Below the pieces are notes generated by a model. The model was not told the origin of the DNA, did no database searches, and saw only the letters and a list, made by a program, of their open reading frames with translations. Below are positions 24,311 to 33,008 of a stretch of DNA of 41,704 nt, in pieces. Position 1 is the stretch's first letter; every line of letters starts with the position of its first letter. A program made the position numbers and the translations under genes. Origin of the DNA: Verrucomicrobiales bacterium (lineage in GTDB: Bacteria > Verrucomicrobiota > Verrucomicrobiia > Verrucomicrobiales > DEV007). Where the stretch lies: the NCBI GenBank assembly GCA_029213005.1, contig JARGPI010000046.1:1-41704 (forward strand), given 5' to 3'.

Positions 24311-24752
24311 ATTTAATCTTCAAATTTATCCATAATGATTTTTCTTGAAATAAGGGAATGCTCCTCCTTTTCGTAAGTGTTTTCCCGTAGTGGTTTCAGA
24401 CATCATTTCTCCTGGGTTTTCACTAAAAATTGATGGGTAGTTCCGGGGCGTCTTAGAATCGGTTAAACAAAGGGGGGGGAGGGTATACCGGGAACCCTAG
24501 ATTCCCGGCGTGGTCACAAAAATGTCTTCGGGAAGAGTGATTCTGCCCCCAACCCCCGAAGGGGACAGAATCTGTGTTTGGGAGGGGGAAACTTCAGAGA
24601 TAATCCCCATCACCTCTGAGCCTTAACTGAATAAGTGATGAACTATCTCTTCTATTGAAATCATGTAAACGGTTGAAGTAACCTGCTCACAATACGTGTT
24701 AGCCCTTAGCTCGGCTTAAAGAGAGCGGAAAGCGATTTGTTTATTGGGAAGT
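24311..24752. other. Gene-poor stretch with two strong hairpins
   Basis: No gene seen. CCGGGAA (24488-24494) pairs perfectly with TTCCCGG (24502-24508). GATTCTG (24539-24545) pairs with CAGAATC (24566-24572), enclosing a CCCC-GAA-GGGG hairpin. They may be relics of dispersed repeats or an unannotated structured RNA. The downstream side leads to the 3' end of the histidine kinase gene. Confidence 0.5.
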
Positions 24753-27095
24753 TTACGGTAGGGCGGGAACAGGAACTGAGCAGGTGATTTTTGTTCCGGC
24801 TTCTCCGTGTTTTTCGATTGTAAGGGTTCCGGAAATAGCCCGGGTTCGGTAGTTCATGATGTGGAGGCCGAGCCCTTGAAAATCTTGTAGCTCCGTGTCG
24901 AAACCAGAGCCGTCATCTACAATTACCACGCAAATTTGGTCGTCCTTTTTATCGAGGGAGACGGTTATGGATTGAGCGCCGCTATGTTTCACTGCGTTGT
25001 TGACGGCTTCCTGCACGATTCTATACAGGTGATTGGCGACTACGGGTTGGTCGATTTCAACCCGCGATTCGCAGTGGAATTGGCACGATGCTGAATGGGC
25101 CGCGGTGATCCGCAAAGTGAGCTTTTTCAGCGCGTTCATGAGTTCTTCCGGCTCAGAGCCGATCGGGTGGATTCCCTGAGCGATGTCCCGGGACTGATTA
25201 ATGGCGTCGGCTACAAGGGTGGAAATGGATTCGATTTCGGATGACGCAAGCGGCATCCCACCGTCTATTTTCGTTTTTAGCGCACCGAGGTGGAAATTGA
25301 TACCGACCAGCTGCGAACCAACCCCATCGTGAAGATCCTGCGCAATGCGGCGGCGGTCTTCTTCTACAGCGGTGAGGACTTCGCCCTCAAGACGGAGGCG
25401 GTCGGTGATGTCGTGCCCTGTGCAAAGCAGACCGATATTGATCCCGTTTGCATCGGTCAAATGGGCGGCGTTCCAACTGATGTACCGCTCTTCGGAATTC
25501 TGCGCGATAATGGGATCGGTGTAATTGTAGAGAGCTGCTGGTCTTGACAAAATGGTAAGAAAGATGGTCCTGTTTTTTTCCCGGTTCCGTTCCGGTATAA
25601 AATTGTCGAGCCAGAACTTACCTTCAATTTCCGGGAGCTTTCTCCCCGTCAGTTTTTCGAAGGTGGGATTCACCCTCACAATTCGACCCTCCAAGTCGAG
25701 AACTAACACGATATTAGGAGCGTTTTCGATGAGTTTTTCGCTCAATTCCCGTCGCTCGCGTAGCACTTCATCGGAGAGTTTGCGTTGAGAAATATCTCTT
25801 AGAATACAAGTGTAGATACCAAGATAGTTGACTTCGCTGATGGATAACTCTCCATAAAAAGTGGAGCAGTCCTTCCGCAAGGCTTCCACTTCCCGCTGGA
25901 TTTCGCCGGTTTCAGGATCTTTGCAAAGCCCCTTGTCGGCGAGTACTCGATGCAGGTCCGGTAAGAATGCGCTGGCGGTGACTCCGACCATGGATCCGCT
26001 TTGATAGCTGAACATTTTCTCCGCAGCAGGATTTGCCCCGATAACAAATCCGTCAGCGTCAATCGTGAAAATGGCATCGGCCGCCGTTGTCAGTATTGCT
26101 TTCAGATAGGATTGTTTCTGCTCCAGCATTTCCTCCGCTTCACGCCGGGCGGTAATATCGTTTACCAGCCATATCTCATGATCTCCGAACTTATGAGCCG
26201 CGAACTCAATATGTCGTACGCAACCATTTTTGCGACGTATTTGACTGGACAGGAGTTCGGGGAACCCGGCGCTACGACTCGCTTCGTAGAGTTCCCGGAC
26301 CTGCGTCACTTGCCCGGGGTAAAGACGGCGAAACCAAGAGGTTACCGTATTTAAATCGGTCCGGGTGTACCCGGTAATCTCTTCGGCGTTGCGATTTAGG
26401 AAAATTCGTCCGTCAGTTTCAACAAATATGGCTCCCGCCGGGAGATTTTCAACCACACCCCTGAGCCGCTCAGCCTGCTCTTGCCACTTCTTCGCCTCGC
26501 GTTCTTTGGTGATGTCGATCAAGGCAGTTCGACAGCGTTTACCTCCTTCATTCTCGTTAAATACGATACTCTCGAGACGGACAATAAAAGAATTCCCATC
26601 TTCACGAATCAATTCCATTTCACAACATTGGGATTTCTCCTCAGAAAATACAGCCTGGAAAAAGCAATGCATTTGATCGCCACCGGAATTGGATGCGAAA
26701 TGAGGCAGCTTCTTTTGGACGAGCTCTCCCCTGGGTAAACGCAGCATGTTCGCGGCAGTCAGATTCGCCTCGTAAATCTGACCACGTTGATCACTGATTA
26801 CGTAACCAACTGGAGCGAAGTCAAACAGATCGAGATAACGGTCATGGGACTGGGCGAGGGCGAGTTGCGACTCGCGTAGTTCTTCATTTTGCAGTTCCAG
26901 CTCGATCTGGTGGACTTGCAGTTCGTGAACGATGGCCTCCACATTTTCAAACGCCATTTCAGAAATCTCCGTTTGAGTCAGGCGAACCAGCTGTTCCGCC
27001 CTTTGCCGAATTGCCCGCTGGTCACGGTTACTCCGGACACTCTCGATCTTTTTGTGAATGGGGTTGGGGATTCCGTGTTGTTTATCGTCTTCCAT
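24753..27095 (-). CDS. Multi-PAS sensor histidine kinase (NarX/LuxR-partner type)
   Basis: 780 aa from the ATG at 27095, with a GTG one codon earlier as alternative. After a helical N-terminus come about four PAS domains (near residues 90-200, 213-325, 330-445 and 455-570; for example LFDFAPVGYVISDQRGQIYEAN). The HisKA_3 phosphoacceptor is about H589 in RRIAQDLHDGVGSQL, and the HATPase has EAVNNAVKHS (N box) and DDGSGFD (G1 box). No membrane helix is visible, so it is probably cytoplasmic. It follows the CheB-CheR hybrid gene by a few bases, and its natural partner is the divergent NarL-type regulator. Confidence 0.93.
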   Translation of the reverse strand: MEDDKQHGIPNPIHKKIESVRSNRDQRAIRQRAEQLVRLTQTEISEMAFENVEAIVHELQVHQIELELQNEELRESQLALAQSHDRYLDLFDFAPVGYVISDQRGQIYEANLTAANMLRLPRGELVQKKLPHFASNSGGDQMHCFFQAVFSEEKSQCCEMELIREDGNSFIVRLESIVFNENEGGKRCRTALIDITKEREAKKWQEQAERLRGVVENLPAGAIFVETDGRIFLNRNAEEITGYTRTDLNTVTSWFRRLYPGQVTQVRELYEASRSAGFPELLSSQIRRKNGCVRHIEFAAHKFGDHEIWLVNDITARREAEEMLEQKQSYLKAILTTAADAIFTIDADGFVIGANPAAEKMFSYQSGSMVGVTASAFLPDLHRVLADKGLCKDPETGEIQREVEALRKDCSTFYGELSISEVNYLGIYTCILRDISQRKLSDEVLRERRELSEKLIENAPNIVLVLDLEGRIVRVNPTFEKLTGRKLPEIEGKFWLDNFIPERNREKNRTIFLTILSRPAALYNYTDPIIAQNSEERYISWNAAHLTDANGINIGLLCTGHDITDRLRLEGEVLTAVEEDRRRIAQDLHDGVGSQLVGINFHLGALKTKIDGGMPLASSEIESISTLVADAINQSRDIAQGIHPIGSEPEELMNALKKLTLRITAAHSASCQFHCESRVEIDQPVVANHLYRIVQEAVNNAVKHSGAQSITVSLDKKDDQICVVIVDDGSGFDTELQDFQGLGLHIMNYRTRAISGTLTIEKHGEAGTKITCSVPVPALP

Positions 27096-27100
27096 CACCC

Positions 27101-30076
27101 CTAATCGACTTCCTCCATCGCCATCAGTATTCTACTGGGGAGATTCTTTTCCTGCTCGATTTTGCGGGCGTTGAGAATAAATTGACGCGGGCTGGCCTCC
27201 TCAGGGTCAATCGTGATTCGATAATCTTCGAAACATTGGTTTTTCGGAAGGATATCCTCCAGGAGATTTCGCAATTCCCGATTTTCTCCTGTCAATTCGT
27301 AGACCGGCCGGCCGGTCGCCCGATCCGCTTCAGTCTTGAAAACCTGATAAAAAGCGTCGTTTCCGGACATCACTACCATTTCTTCATCGAGAATCACAAG
27401 TGGTTCTCGAACCGTGTTGACGATAGCTTCGGACAAAGCTCTTTCCCGGGTCGCCACTAACTGGTTTGCCTTAAGTTCATCGATATTGACAAGTGTGATG
27501 ACAATTCCGTCTATCACATTTTCAATGGTTCGATAAGGCATTATCCGCATTTGGAACCAGTTGCCTTCGGAACTTCTGACTTCAAACTCCTGGAAGACCA
27601 ACGAATCGAGAACTTCGCGGCAATTCCTGGTGAGATTGTCGATCTCGAGCGAGGTAGCGAGATCCGCTATTGGTCTACCGATATCAGAGGGTATCAGACG
27701 TATGAGTTTGGTGAATTGTTTAGTATAGCGTTTTATGCAGAGATTGTAGTCGAGAAATACGGTGGCGATATCGGTGCCGTTGAGCAGGTTTTGCATGTCG
27801 TTATTGGAATGGGACAACTCGTCGACCTTGGCTTGCAGCTCGGCGTTAACCGTGGTGAGCTCTTCGTTGAGCGACTGCATTTCTTCCTTTGAAGTCTCCA
27901 GCTCCTCATTGGAAGACTGGATCTCCTCATTGGTGGATTGCAGTTCTTCGTTGGCGGATTTCAATTCCTCGTTGGATGTTTCCAATTCTTCGATCGTGGT
28001 CTGAAGCGTTTCACTGACATACTGAAGTTCACTTTTTAATTGCTCGATGCTTTCAGGTTCGCCGGAATGGGGGAGGGCACCCTTCAAATTATCCTGTGAA
28101 GCGACCAGCGCAGGTTCTGAAGCCGGGGAAATACAAAAGGTGACGAGTACCAAACCATTAGCTCCTTCCGGCGCCTTTATCGTGTTAAGGGTAAGGTTGA
28201 CATTCTCGAAATCTCCGTTGGTTTTTACCCGGATCTTTTTCCGGGTTACCTCAACGCCACTGCTAATCGCCTGCCTCAACGCAGTCGCCAGCTCGACCCT
28301 GAGTCCATCGCGCGCCATTTTGAGGATGTTATTACTCGGTTCCCCGGCTGCCGGCTCGAGGTAGGAACCGGTTCGACCGTGAATATAAACGATATCGCCT
28401 CGCTCCGTAACAATAACGCTCGCCGGAACAAATCGTTCGAGGAGAAGTCGTTCCAACATTGTGGCAAGACGAGGTTCCCGAGTTTTCTGAGTGGTCGTAT
28501 TGGTATCGTCAGTAATGGCAACGGTGGGTTTTTCCCGTGTTGATTCTATCGGGAAGTTATGAAGCGGTGAGGTCGTCTCAATGCGTTGAAAAATCTTCCA
28601 ATTTCGATCGATACTTGAAAACAGGTTCCGCCACGAACCTACTGTCTCCGATGGACCGAGGAATAGAATCCCTCCTGGGCGGAGAGCGTAGTGAAAGATA
28701 GGCAAAAGTTTTTTTTGCAGGTCGGAATTGAGATAAATCTGCAGATTGCGACAGCAGATCAGGTCCAGATTGGAGAAAGGCGGATCTTTAATTACGCTCT
28801 GCTCCGCAAAGACAGTTATCTCACGGATTTCCGTTCTGATGCGGTATGAACCATCCTCGTGTACAAACCAAGTCTGGAGTCGGTCCGGTGTCATATCCCC
28901 GGCAATATCTTCGGAAAAACGCCCGGTCCGCGCGGACTCAATCGCCCGTGCATCCAGATCGGTCCCGAAAACCTGAACATCGAAGTGCCGTTTTGAGCGC
29001 CCAATCGCTTCGCGCAGCAGGATCGCGACAGTGTAAGCTTCCTCGCCAGTGGCACAGCCCGGGACCCAGACCCGGAGGGTGTGATTATTCGGGCGGGCAG
29101 CGAGAAGATTGTCCAGCGGTGAGCCGCCGAGAGATTCCCACGCTTCCGGATCACGGAAGAAATTGGTGACACTGATAAGAAATTCCCTGAACAGAGAATC
29201 GATCTCATGGGGATTTTCCTGTAGGTAGCGCACATATTGATCCGGTTTTCCGATTTGATGAACACTCATCCGTCTCTCGATACGACGACGCAGTGTGCTC
29301 ATCTTGTACGAAGAAAAATCGTGCCCGGTTCGACTCCGTATGATCAAGAAAATTTTCTGTATCGGTTCGAGATCGAACTTTGAACTTTCAGATTCAGTGG
29401 AGCCTCCCCGGTGCAAATGCCCCGCGACATGGGCGAGCAGTTTTTCCGGCATTTTGTCTGGCGGCAGCACGTAATCAGCCAGCCCCGTTGCAATCGCACT
29501 GCTCGGCATTCCCGCATATTTTGCCGACTCCGGTTTTTGGACCATGGCGATGCCCATCTCGCTCTTGATTCGCTCGATCCCGAGGGTTCCGTCAGTTCCG
29601 GTGCCTGACAGCACAATACCGATGGCTGATTCCCGCCGATCGTCAGCGAGTGACCGGAAGAACGAATTAATCGGAAGGACAGGGGAGTTTGGGTTCTCGG
29701 GCTTCAACCGATGTAGCCGACCATTGAAGCAGGCAAGAGAGCCTCCCGGCGGAGCCACATAGACGTGATTTGGCTTCAACGTAATGCCATCCTCCGCCAC
29801 AAGCACCGGCAGTTCCGTCACCTTATCGAGCAACTCGGGAAGCAAACTGGAGTGGCCCGGATGCTGGTGACTAACCACGACAAAAGCCATCCCCGTGTCA
29901 ATCGGCATATGACCGAAAAGCTCCTCCATCGCCTCAAGTCCGCCCGCGGAGGCACCAACCCCAACCACGGGGAAATCATTGTCGGGAACTGTTGAGGCCT
30001 GCTTCTTTGTCTTTCCGGCCGCGCTCCGCTTCTTGTTGATCGCTGTTTTTTTTTTAGATGATTGCTTTTTCTTCAA
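27101..30076 (-). CDS. CheB-CheR-PAS hybrid chemotaxis-type signalling protein
   Basis: 991 aa. A Lys-rich N-terminal tail is followed by a CheB methylesterase domain with catalytic S43 (GASAGG), H70 (SHQHPGH) and D162 (GTGTDGT). A CheR methyltransferase domain follows (about 235-495) with the SAM-binding motif VWVPGCATGEEAYT, then a long coiled coil of repeated EELxSxNEEL units near residues 690-770, and PAS domains to the C-terminus. No CheB receiver domain is present. Such hybrids pair with sensor kinases outside classical chemotaxis operons and may methylate a receptor or an unknown target; no chemoreceptor, cheA or cheY is in the window. Co-transcribed with the histidine kinase gene. Confidence 0.93.
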   Translation of the reverse strand: MKKKQSSKKKTAINKKRSAAGKTKKQASTVPDNDFPVVGVGASAGGLEAMEELFGHMPIDTGMAFVVVSHQHPGHSSLLPELLDKVTELPVLVAEDGITLKPNHVYVAPPGGSLACFNGRLHRLKPENPNSPVLPINSFFRSLADDRRESAIGIVLSGTGTDGTLGIERIKSEMGIAMVQKPESAKYAGMPSSAIATGLADYVLPPDKMPEKLLAHVAGHLHRGGSTESESSKFDLEPIQKIFLIIRSRTGHDFSSYKMSTLRRRIERRMSVHQIGKPDQYVRYLQENPHEIDSLFREFLISVTNFFRDPEAWESLGGSPLDNLLAARPNNHTLRVWVPGCATGEEAYTVAILLREAIGRSKRHFDVQVFGTDLDARAIESARTGRFSEDIAGDMTPDRLQTWFVHEDGSYRIRTEIREITVFAEQSVIKDPPFSNLDLICCRNLQIYLNSDLQKKLLPIFHYALRPGGILFLGPSETVGSWRNLFSSIDRNWKIFQRIETTSPLHNFPIESTREKPTVAITDDTNTTTQKTREPRLATMLERLLLERFVPASVIVTERGDIVYIHGRTGSYLEPAAGEPSNNILKMARDGLRVELATALRQAISSGVEVTRKKIRVKTNGDFENVNLTLNTIKAPEGANGLVLVTFCISPASEPALVASQDNLKGALPHSGEPESIEQLKSELQYVSETLQTTIEELETSNEELKSANEELQSTNEEIQSSNEELETSKEEMQSLNEELTTVNAELQAKVDELSHSNNDMQNLLNGTDIATVFLDYNLCIKRYTKQFTKLIRLIPSDIGRPIADLATSLEIDNLTRNCREVLDSLVFQEFEVRSSEGNWFQMRIMPYRTIENVIDGIVITLVNIDELKANQLVATRERALSEAIVNTVREPLVILDEEMVVMSGNDAFYQVFKTEADRATGRPVYELTGENRELRNLLEDILPKNQCFEDYRITIDPEEASPRQFILNARKIEQEKNLPSRILMAMEEVD

Positions 30077-30272
30077 AATGGTTGGTGGACTGAAGTCCTT
30101 ACAGTATCGGTAAAATAAACATTAACAGCAAGCATAAGAACAAAGAGTAACGGGTTCTGTTTTCTTCCAGGTCACGGAAGGTAAGGAAAGTTCTACAAAT
30201 CGTTTGGCGCGAATAGCAGGTGATATTTGATAATAGTGTAAATTCGGCGACCATTAGACCTGAACCAGCAAC

Positions 30273-30926
30273 ATGAGCCGTATCCTGATCGTTGATGACC
30301 ACCCTGTTGTGCGGCAGGGATTGGGCCATATACTTTCCCTTCAAAAAGATCTGGAAGTTTGTGGGGAGGCAGATTCCGTCGATGTAGCGATCGAGATGGT
30401 CGAGCAAACTGATCCAGATCTCGTCTTGACGGACCTTTCGTTTCCCGGGAGAAGTGGTCTTGAACTAGTAAAAGATCTGAAATCCATTCGGGAAAATTTA
30501 CCTGTCATCGTCATGTCGATGCACGATGAGATGCTTTATGCAGAGAGAGTGCTTAAGGCCGGAGGTAAGGGATACCTCATGAAAGGCACCACCGGCGAAC
30601 AACTGCTGGAGGTCATTAATCAGGTGTTAAGCGGAAAAGTCTATGCCAGTCCCGCTGTGATGGACCACCTCCTCTACTCATGCACTGGAGTATCAGAATC
30701 CAGTAAAGCAGCCTTTCCCCTGGAGCGACTCAGCGATCGTGAGTTAGAGATATTCGAATTAGTCGGCAACGGCAAATCTTCCAAGGAAATCGGCGAGCAA
30801 CTAAAAATCAGTCCCCGTACTGTCGATGTTCATCGAAGTAACATATTGAAGAAAATAGGTTTGACTAATAGTTACGAACTAGTGCTTTACGCGGTCAGAT
30901 GGATCGAGAGTGGGAAGGTTTTATAG
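30273..30926 (+). CDS. NarL/LuxR-family response regulator
   Basis: 217 aa. The receiver domain has the acidic pair DD at 8-9, phosphoacceptor D54 (VLTDLSFPG), a switch Ser/Thr in VIVMSMHDE and K104-type lysine in GYLMKGTTG. The LuxR-type helix-turn-helix follows, beginning LSDRELEIFELVGNGKSSKEIGEQLKISPRTVDVHRSNILKK. It is transcribed divergently from the CheB-CheR/kinase operon, so phosphorylation by that kinase and autoregulation through the shared 200-bp region are likely. It should be a DNA-binding transcription factor. Confidence 0.95.
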   Translation: MSRILIVDDHPVVRQGLGHILSLQKDLEVCGEADSVDVAIEMVEQTDPDLVLTDLSFPGRSGLELVKDLKSIRENLPVIVMSMHDEMLYAERVLKAGGKGYLMKGTTGEQLLEVINQVLSGKVYASPAVMDHLLYSCTGVSESSKAAFPLERLSDRELEIFELVGNGKSSKEIGEQLKISPRTVDVHRSNILKKIGLTNSYELVLYAVRWIESGKVL

Positions 30927-30962
30927 AAAATATCCCGAATGAGAGGAGCAGCAAAATTGGAG

Positions 30963-31110
30963 TTTTTTGATAAAGTGGACACAACCGCGTTTCTGCAGTG
31001 TGAATGCGGAGGGTTCTCCAAATTCATGTTGGGCTGCCATCGATTATTCGAGTTCGATGCCAGGGGTGGACGAAGGGCCCCGGGGTAACCTCGATAATTG
31101 CGTGCCGGTC
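30963..31110 (-). pseudogene. Decayed copy of the 3' end of the 155-aa gene
   Basis: On the minus strand the frame reads MAAQHEFGEPSAFTLQKRG, matching the intact gene's MAAQHEFGEPFTITLQKRG. About 75 bp (30985-31060) align to 32335-32410 at roughly 80% identity by eye. Just upstream of this motif the copy has a TAA where the intact gene has GAT, an in-frame stop. Homology becomes weak beyond about 31110. It is a direct-orientation duplicate that has lost function. Confidence 0.7.
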
Positions 31111-31336
31111 GGAGGAGAGCCTCCTCATCAGGGTGCCTTTAAAGTAACCGGCGAAATCGGCAAACCCACTGTTTCCGCCCCTGTTTGAGTTCCCTATTTT
31201 TTTTTGCCACGATCTACGATGCCGTCGCGTCGACTATCGCAAGAATCTATACAACGGGAATAGCCACGTTCCAGTTACCGATCGCGGGAATTCGATTGGG
31301 GCATTGATTAAATGAGCGAGCCGGGAGGCTGTCTCA

Positions 31337-31377
31337 AATTGTACCCTGTACGGTCTGAGATTGTACAGGGTACAATT
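31337..31377. repeat. 15-bp perfect inverted repeat with the GTACCCTGTAC core
   Basis: AATTGTACCCTGTAC (31337-31351) pairs with GTACAGGGTACAATT (31363-31377) around an 11-nt loop. It is a longer version of the GACTGTACCCTGTACAGTC palindrome found elsewhere in the window. Confidence 0.85.
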
Positions 31378-31496
31378 AGTGGTGGGCATGGAAAATAGAG
31401 AGTTGAAAGCGACGCTAATAGAGTGGTAGAAGGTCAGTATCAAATCTGGGTGGGGGATGAAAAATACGTCTGTTTTTAAGGTTTACCCCGGTTCGT

Positions 31497-32252
31497 CTAC
31501 AAGCCCCGGGAAGGCAATCGGGTCCCTTGGCTGGCTTTAATCTGATCAAGGCGAGCCTGCATAGTTTTCGCCCGCTCGGCATGCTCAAGAATCACGTTTT
31601 TGGACTGCGAAACGTCCGATTGAAGATTGTATAGCTGTGCAGTCGGCGCTCCCTTTTTGAGCTTACCATCGATGATATCACTATTTACCTGTCCGGTAAA
31701 CTGAAGTGCGGCGGGACCGCCAAACCCGTGGTCACCGACTTTTGCACTGCCAAATCCACCACCGCCTTTGGCTCCGATATAGCACCAATCGCCTTCGCGA
31801 AGAGCGAGATGTGATGCTTTGGAAGCTCCCATTACAAGATGATCACGGATCGGTTTCTCTGGAGAGCCCGTCAGTGCCGGGAGTATATCATAACTGTCCA
31901 GACCGTCTTCGGGTCCCAGCTTTTGGCCGGTGAGCGACGCCATGGTGCTGAGCAAATCAACATTTAAAATGAGCTGATCCGATACGGAGCCAGCCTCGAT
32001 CTGGCCGGGCCAGCGAGCGATAAATGGCACGCGATGACCGCCCTCCCAGGCATCAAATTTGAAGCCGAGCAACTCGCCGTTCATTTGATGGCCCTGTTTG
32101 ACGGCCTTCTGCCCGGCGATATTGATAATCCCTCCATTGTCGCTCGTAAAAATTACGAGGGTATTTTCCGCTAAACCGTCTGATTTACTGATAGACCACT
32201 GTTTCTCAGGGCCTAAATGCAAGCCGCTAGCGCCCATGGGGTTTCTCATCAT
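31497..32252 (-). pseudogene. Truncated sulfatase, C-terminal half only
   Basis: 251 aa remain. From ENTLVIFTSDNGG onward it matches the second half of arylsulfatase A-type enzymes: the DNGG metal-site region, EGGHRVPFIARWPG, and the final DVSQSKNVILEH-like segment. The N-terminal half, with the metal-binding start (typically DD) and the CxPxR formylglycine site, is absent. The 25 residues before ENTLVIF are not sulfatase-like; they are junction sequence. Without its active-site half it cannot be a functional sulfatase. The intact 155-aa gene lies where the missing part should be. Confidence 0.85.
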
Positions 32253-32303
32253 TCAACTCCGGCGGCCCTGCCTGAAAAACTAAGCGCCTGACACAAGTAG
32301 GGA

Positions 32304-32771
32304 TTACTCCAAACCAGTCCAGAAAATATCGGAGCCGCGTTTCTGTAGCGTGATTGTGAAGGGTTCGCCAAATTCATGTTGCGCAGCCATCGAATCTTCG
32401 ACTTTGACAAACCGGTTGTGAAACGTGGTGTGTGACCAGTTGTTGACCTCGATTCCCGATCTCATCGGGTTGCCGGGGCGGGGGCGCAAAGTAACCTCAA
32501 TCTTCACGGCGGTATTGAACCTGGGCGATTTTTTAGCCCTGGCGGCGTTGGGGATAAATTGGAACGATATTTCCCGTAGTTTCGATTTCTTCAGCTGATT
32601 TGATTTAGCTTTGACAACATAGGCCAGATCCACCGCTGGATCGAATAACTTTGGACGGAGCAGCTCCCACCCGATGGTTGCGGCTTTGAAAATCAGGAGG
32701 GATGCAATAATGATGAAAAGGATCAAAAAAATCACCCTGTGCCGACCGGTCCCTGCTGAGTCTTTCCCCAT
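32304..32771 (-). CDS. Small membrane-anchored hypothetical protein (155 aa)
   Basis: One transmembrane helix at about residues 12-32 (RVIFLILFIIIASLLIFKA), with the remainder likely outside the cytoplasm and basic. No recognised domain. A degraded duplicate of its 3' end is present at about 30963-31110. It lies between the giant fusion protein gene's 3' region and the sulfatase relic, on the same strand as both. Function unknown. Confidence 0.6.
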   Translation of the reverse strand: MGKDSAGTGRHRVIFLILFIIIASLLIFKAATIGWELLRPKLFDPAVDLAYVVKAKSNQLKKSKLREISFQFIPNAARAKKSPRFNTAVKIEVTLRPRPGNPMRSGIEVNNWSHTTFHNRFVKVEDSMAAQHEFGEPFTITLQKRGSDIFWTGLE

Positions 32772-33008
32772 TACCTGTTCAGCCTGGTGCGCTTTAAACT
32801 AAATTCAGTAAAGAAATTCCCTTTTTCGCGGTTTTAGAAATTCCCATCGACATCTTGATCTATTGCTTTTCGACCTCGGAACGGTCTCTTTCCGGTTATG
32901 ACTTCAGAATGTAAGCAATTTGGATATGAGCAGGGAATTTTACGGAGCGGCGCACCAAATCAGAGACAAGTTTAATGCGAGGCTTGAGTGCACGTTGTTT
33001 CAAAAGCT

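Larger units (their letters stand above)
30927..31496. other. Intergenic scar region: gene relic plus palindromic repeat
   Basis: Between the response regulator and the sulfatase relic. It contains the decayed paralogue at about 30963-31110 and the long inverted repeat at 31337-31377. The remaining sequence shows no gene; a T9 run lies near 31199. Confidence 0.5.

Noticed and set aside
24040..24348. 102-aa plus-strand open frame
   Set aside because: It opposes the better 49-aa frame, has no protein-like features and runs into hairpin-rich sequence.
27551..28004. Antisense open frames over the CheB-CheR coiled coil
   Set aside because: Repetitive Glu/Ser-rich coding on the minus strand creates long opposite frames; the minus-strand domains are clear.
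30967..31188. 72-aa plus-strand open frame
   Set aside because: It lies antisense to the decayed paralogue, and the conserved reading is on the minus strand.
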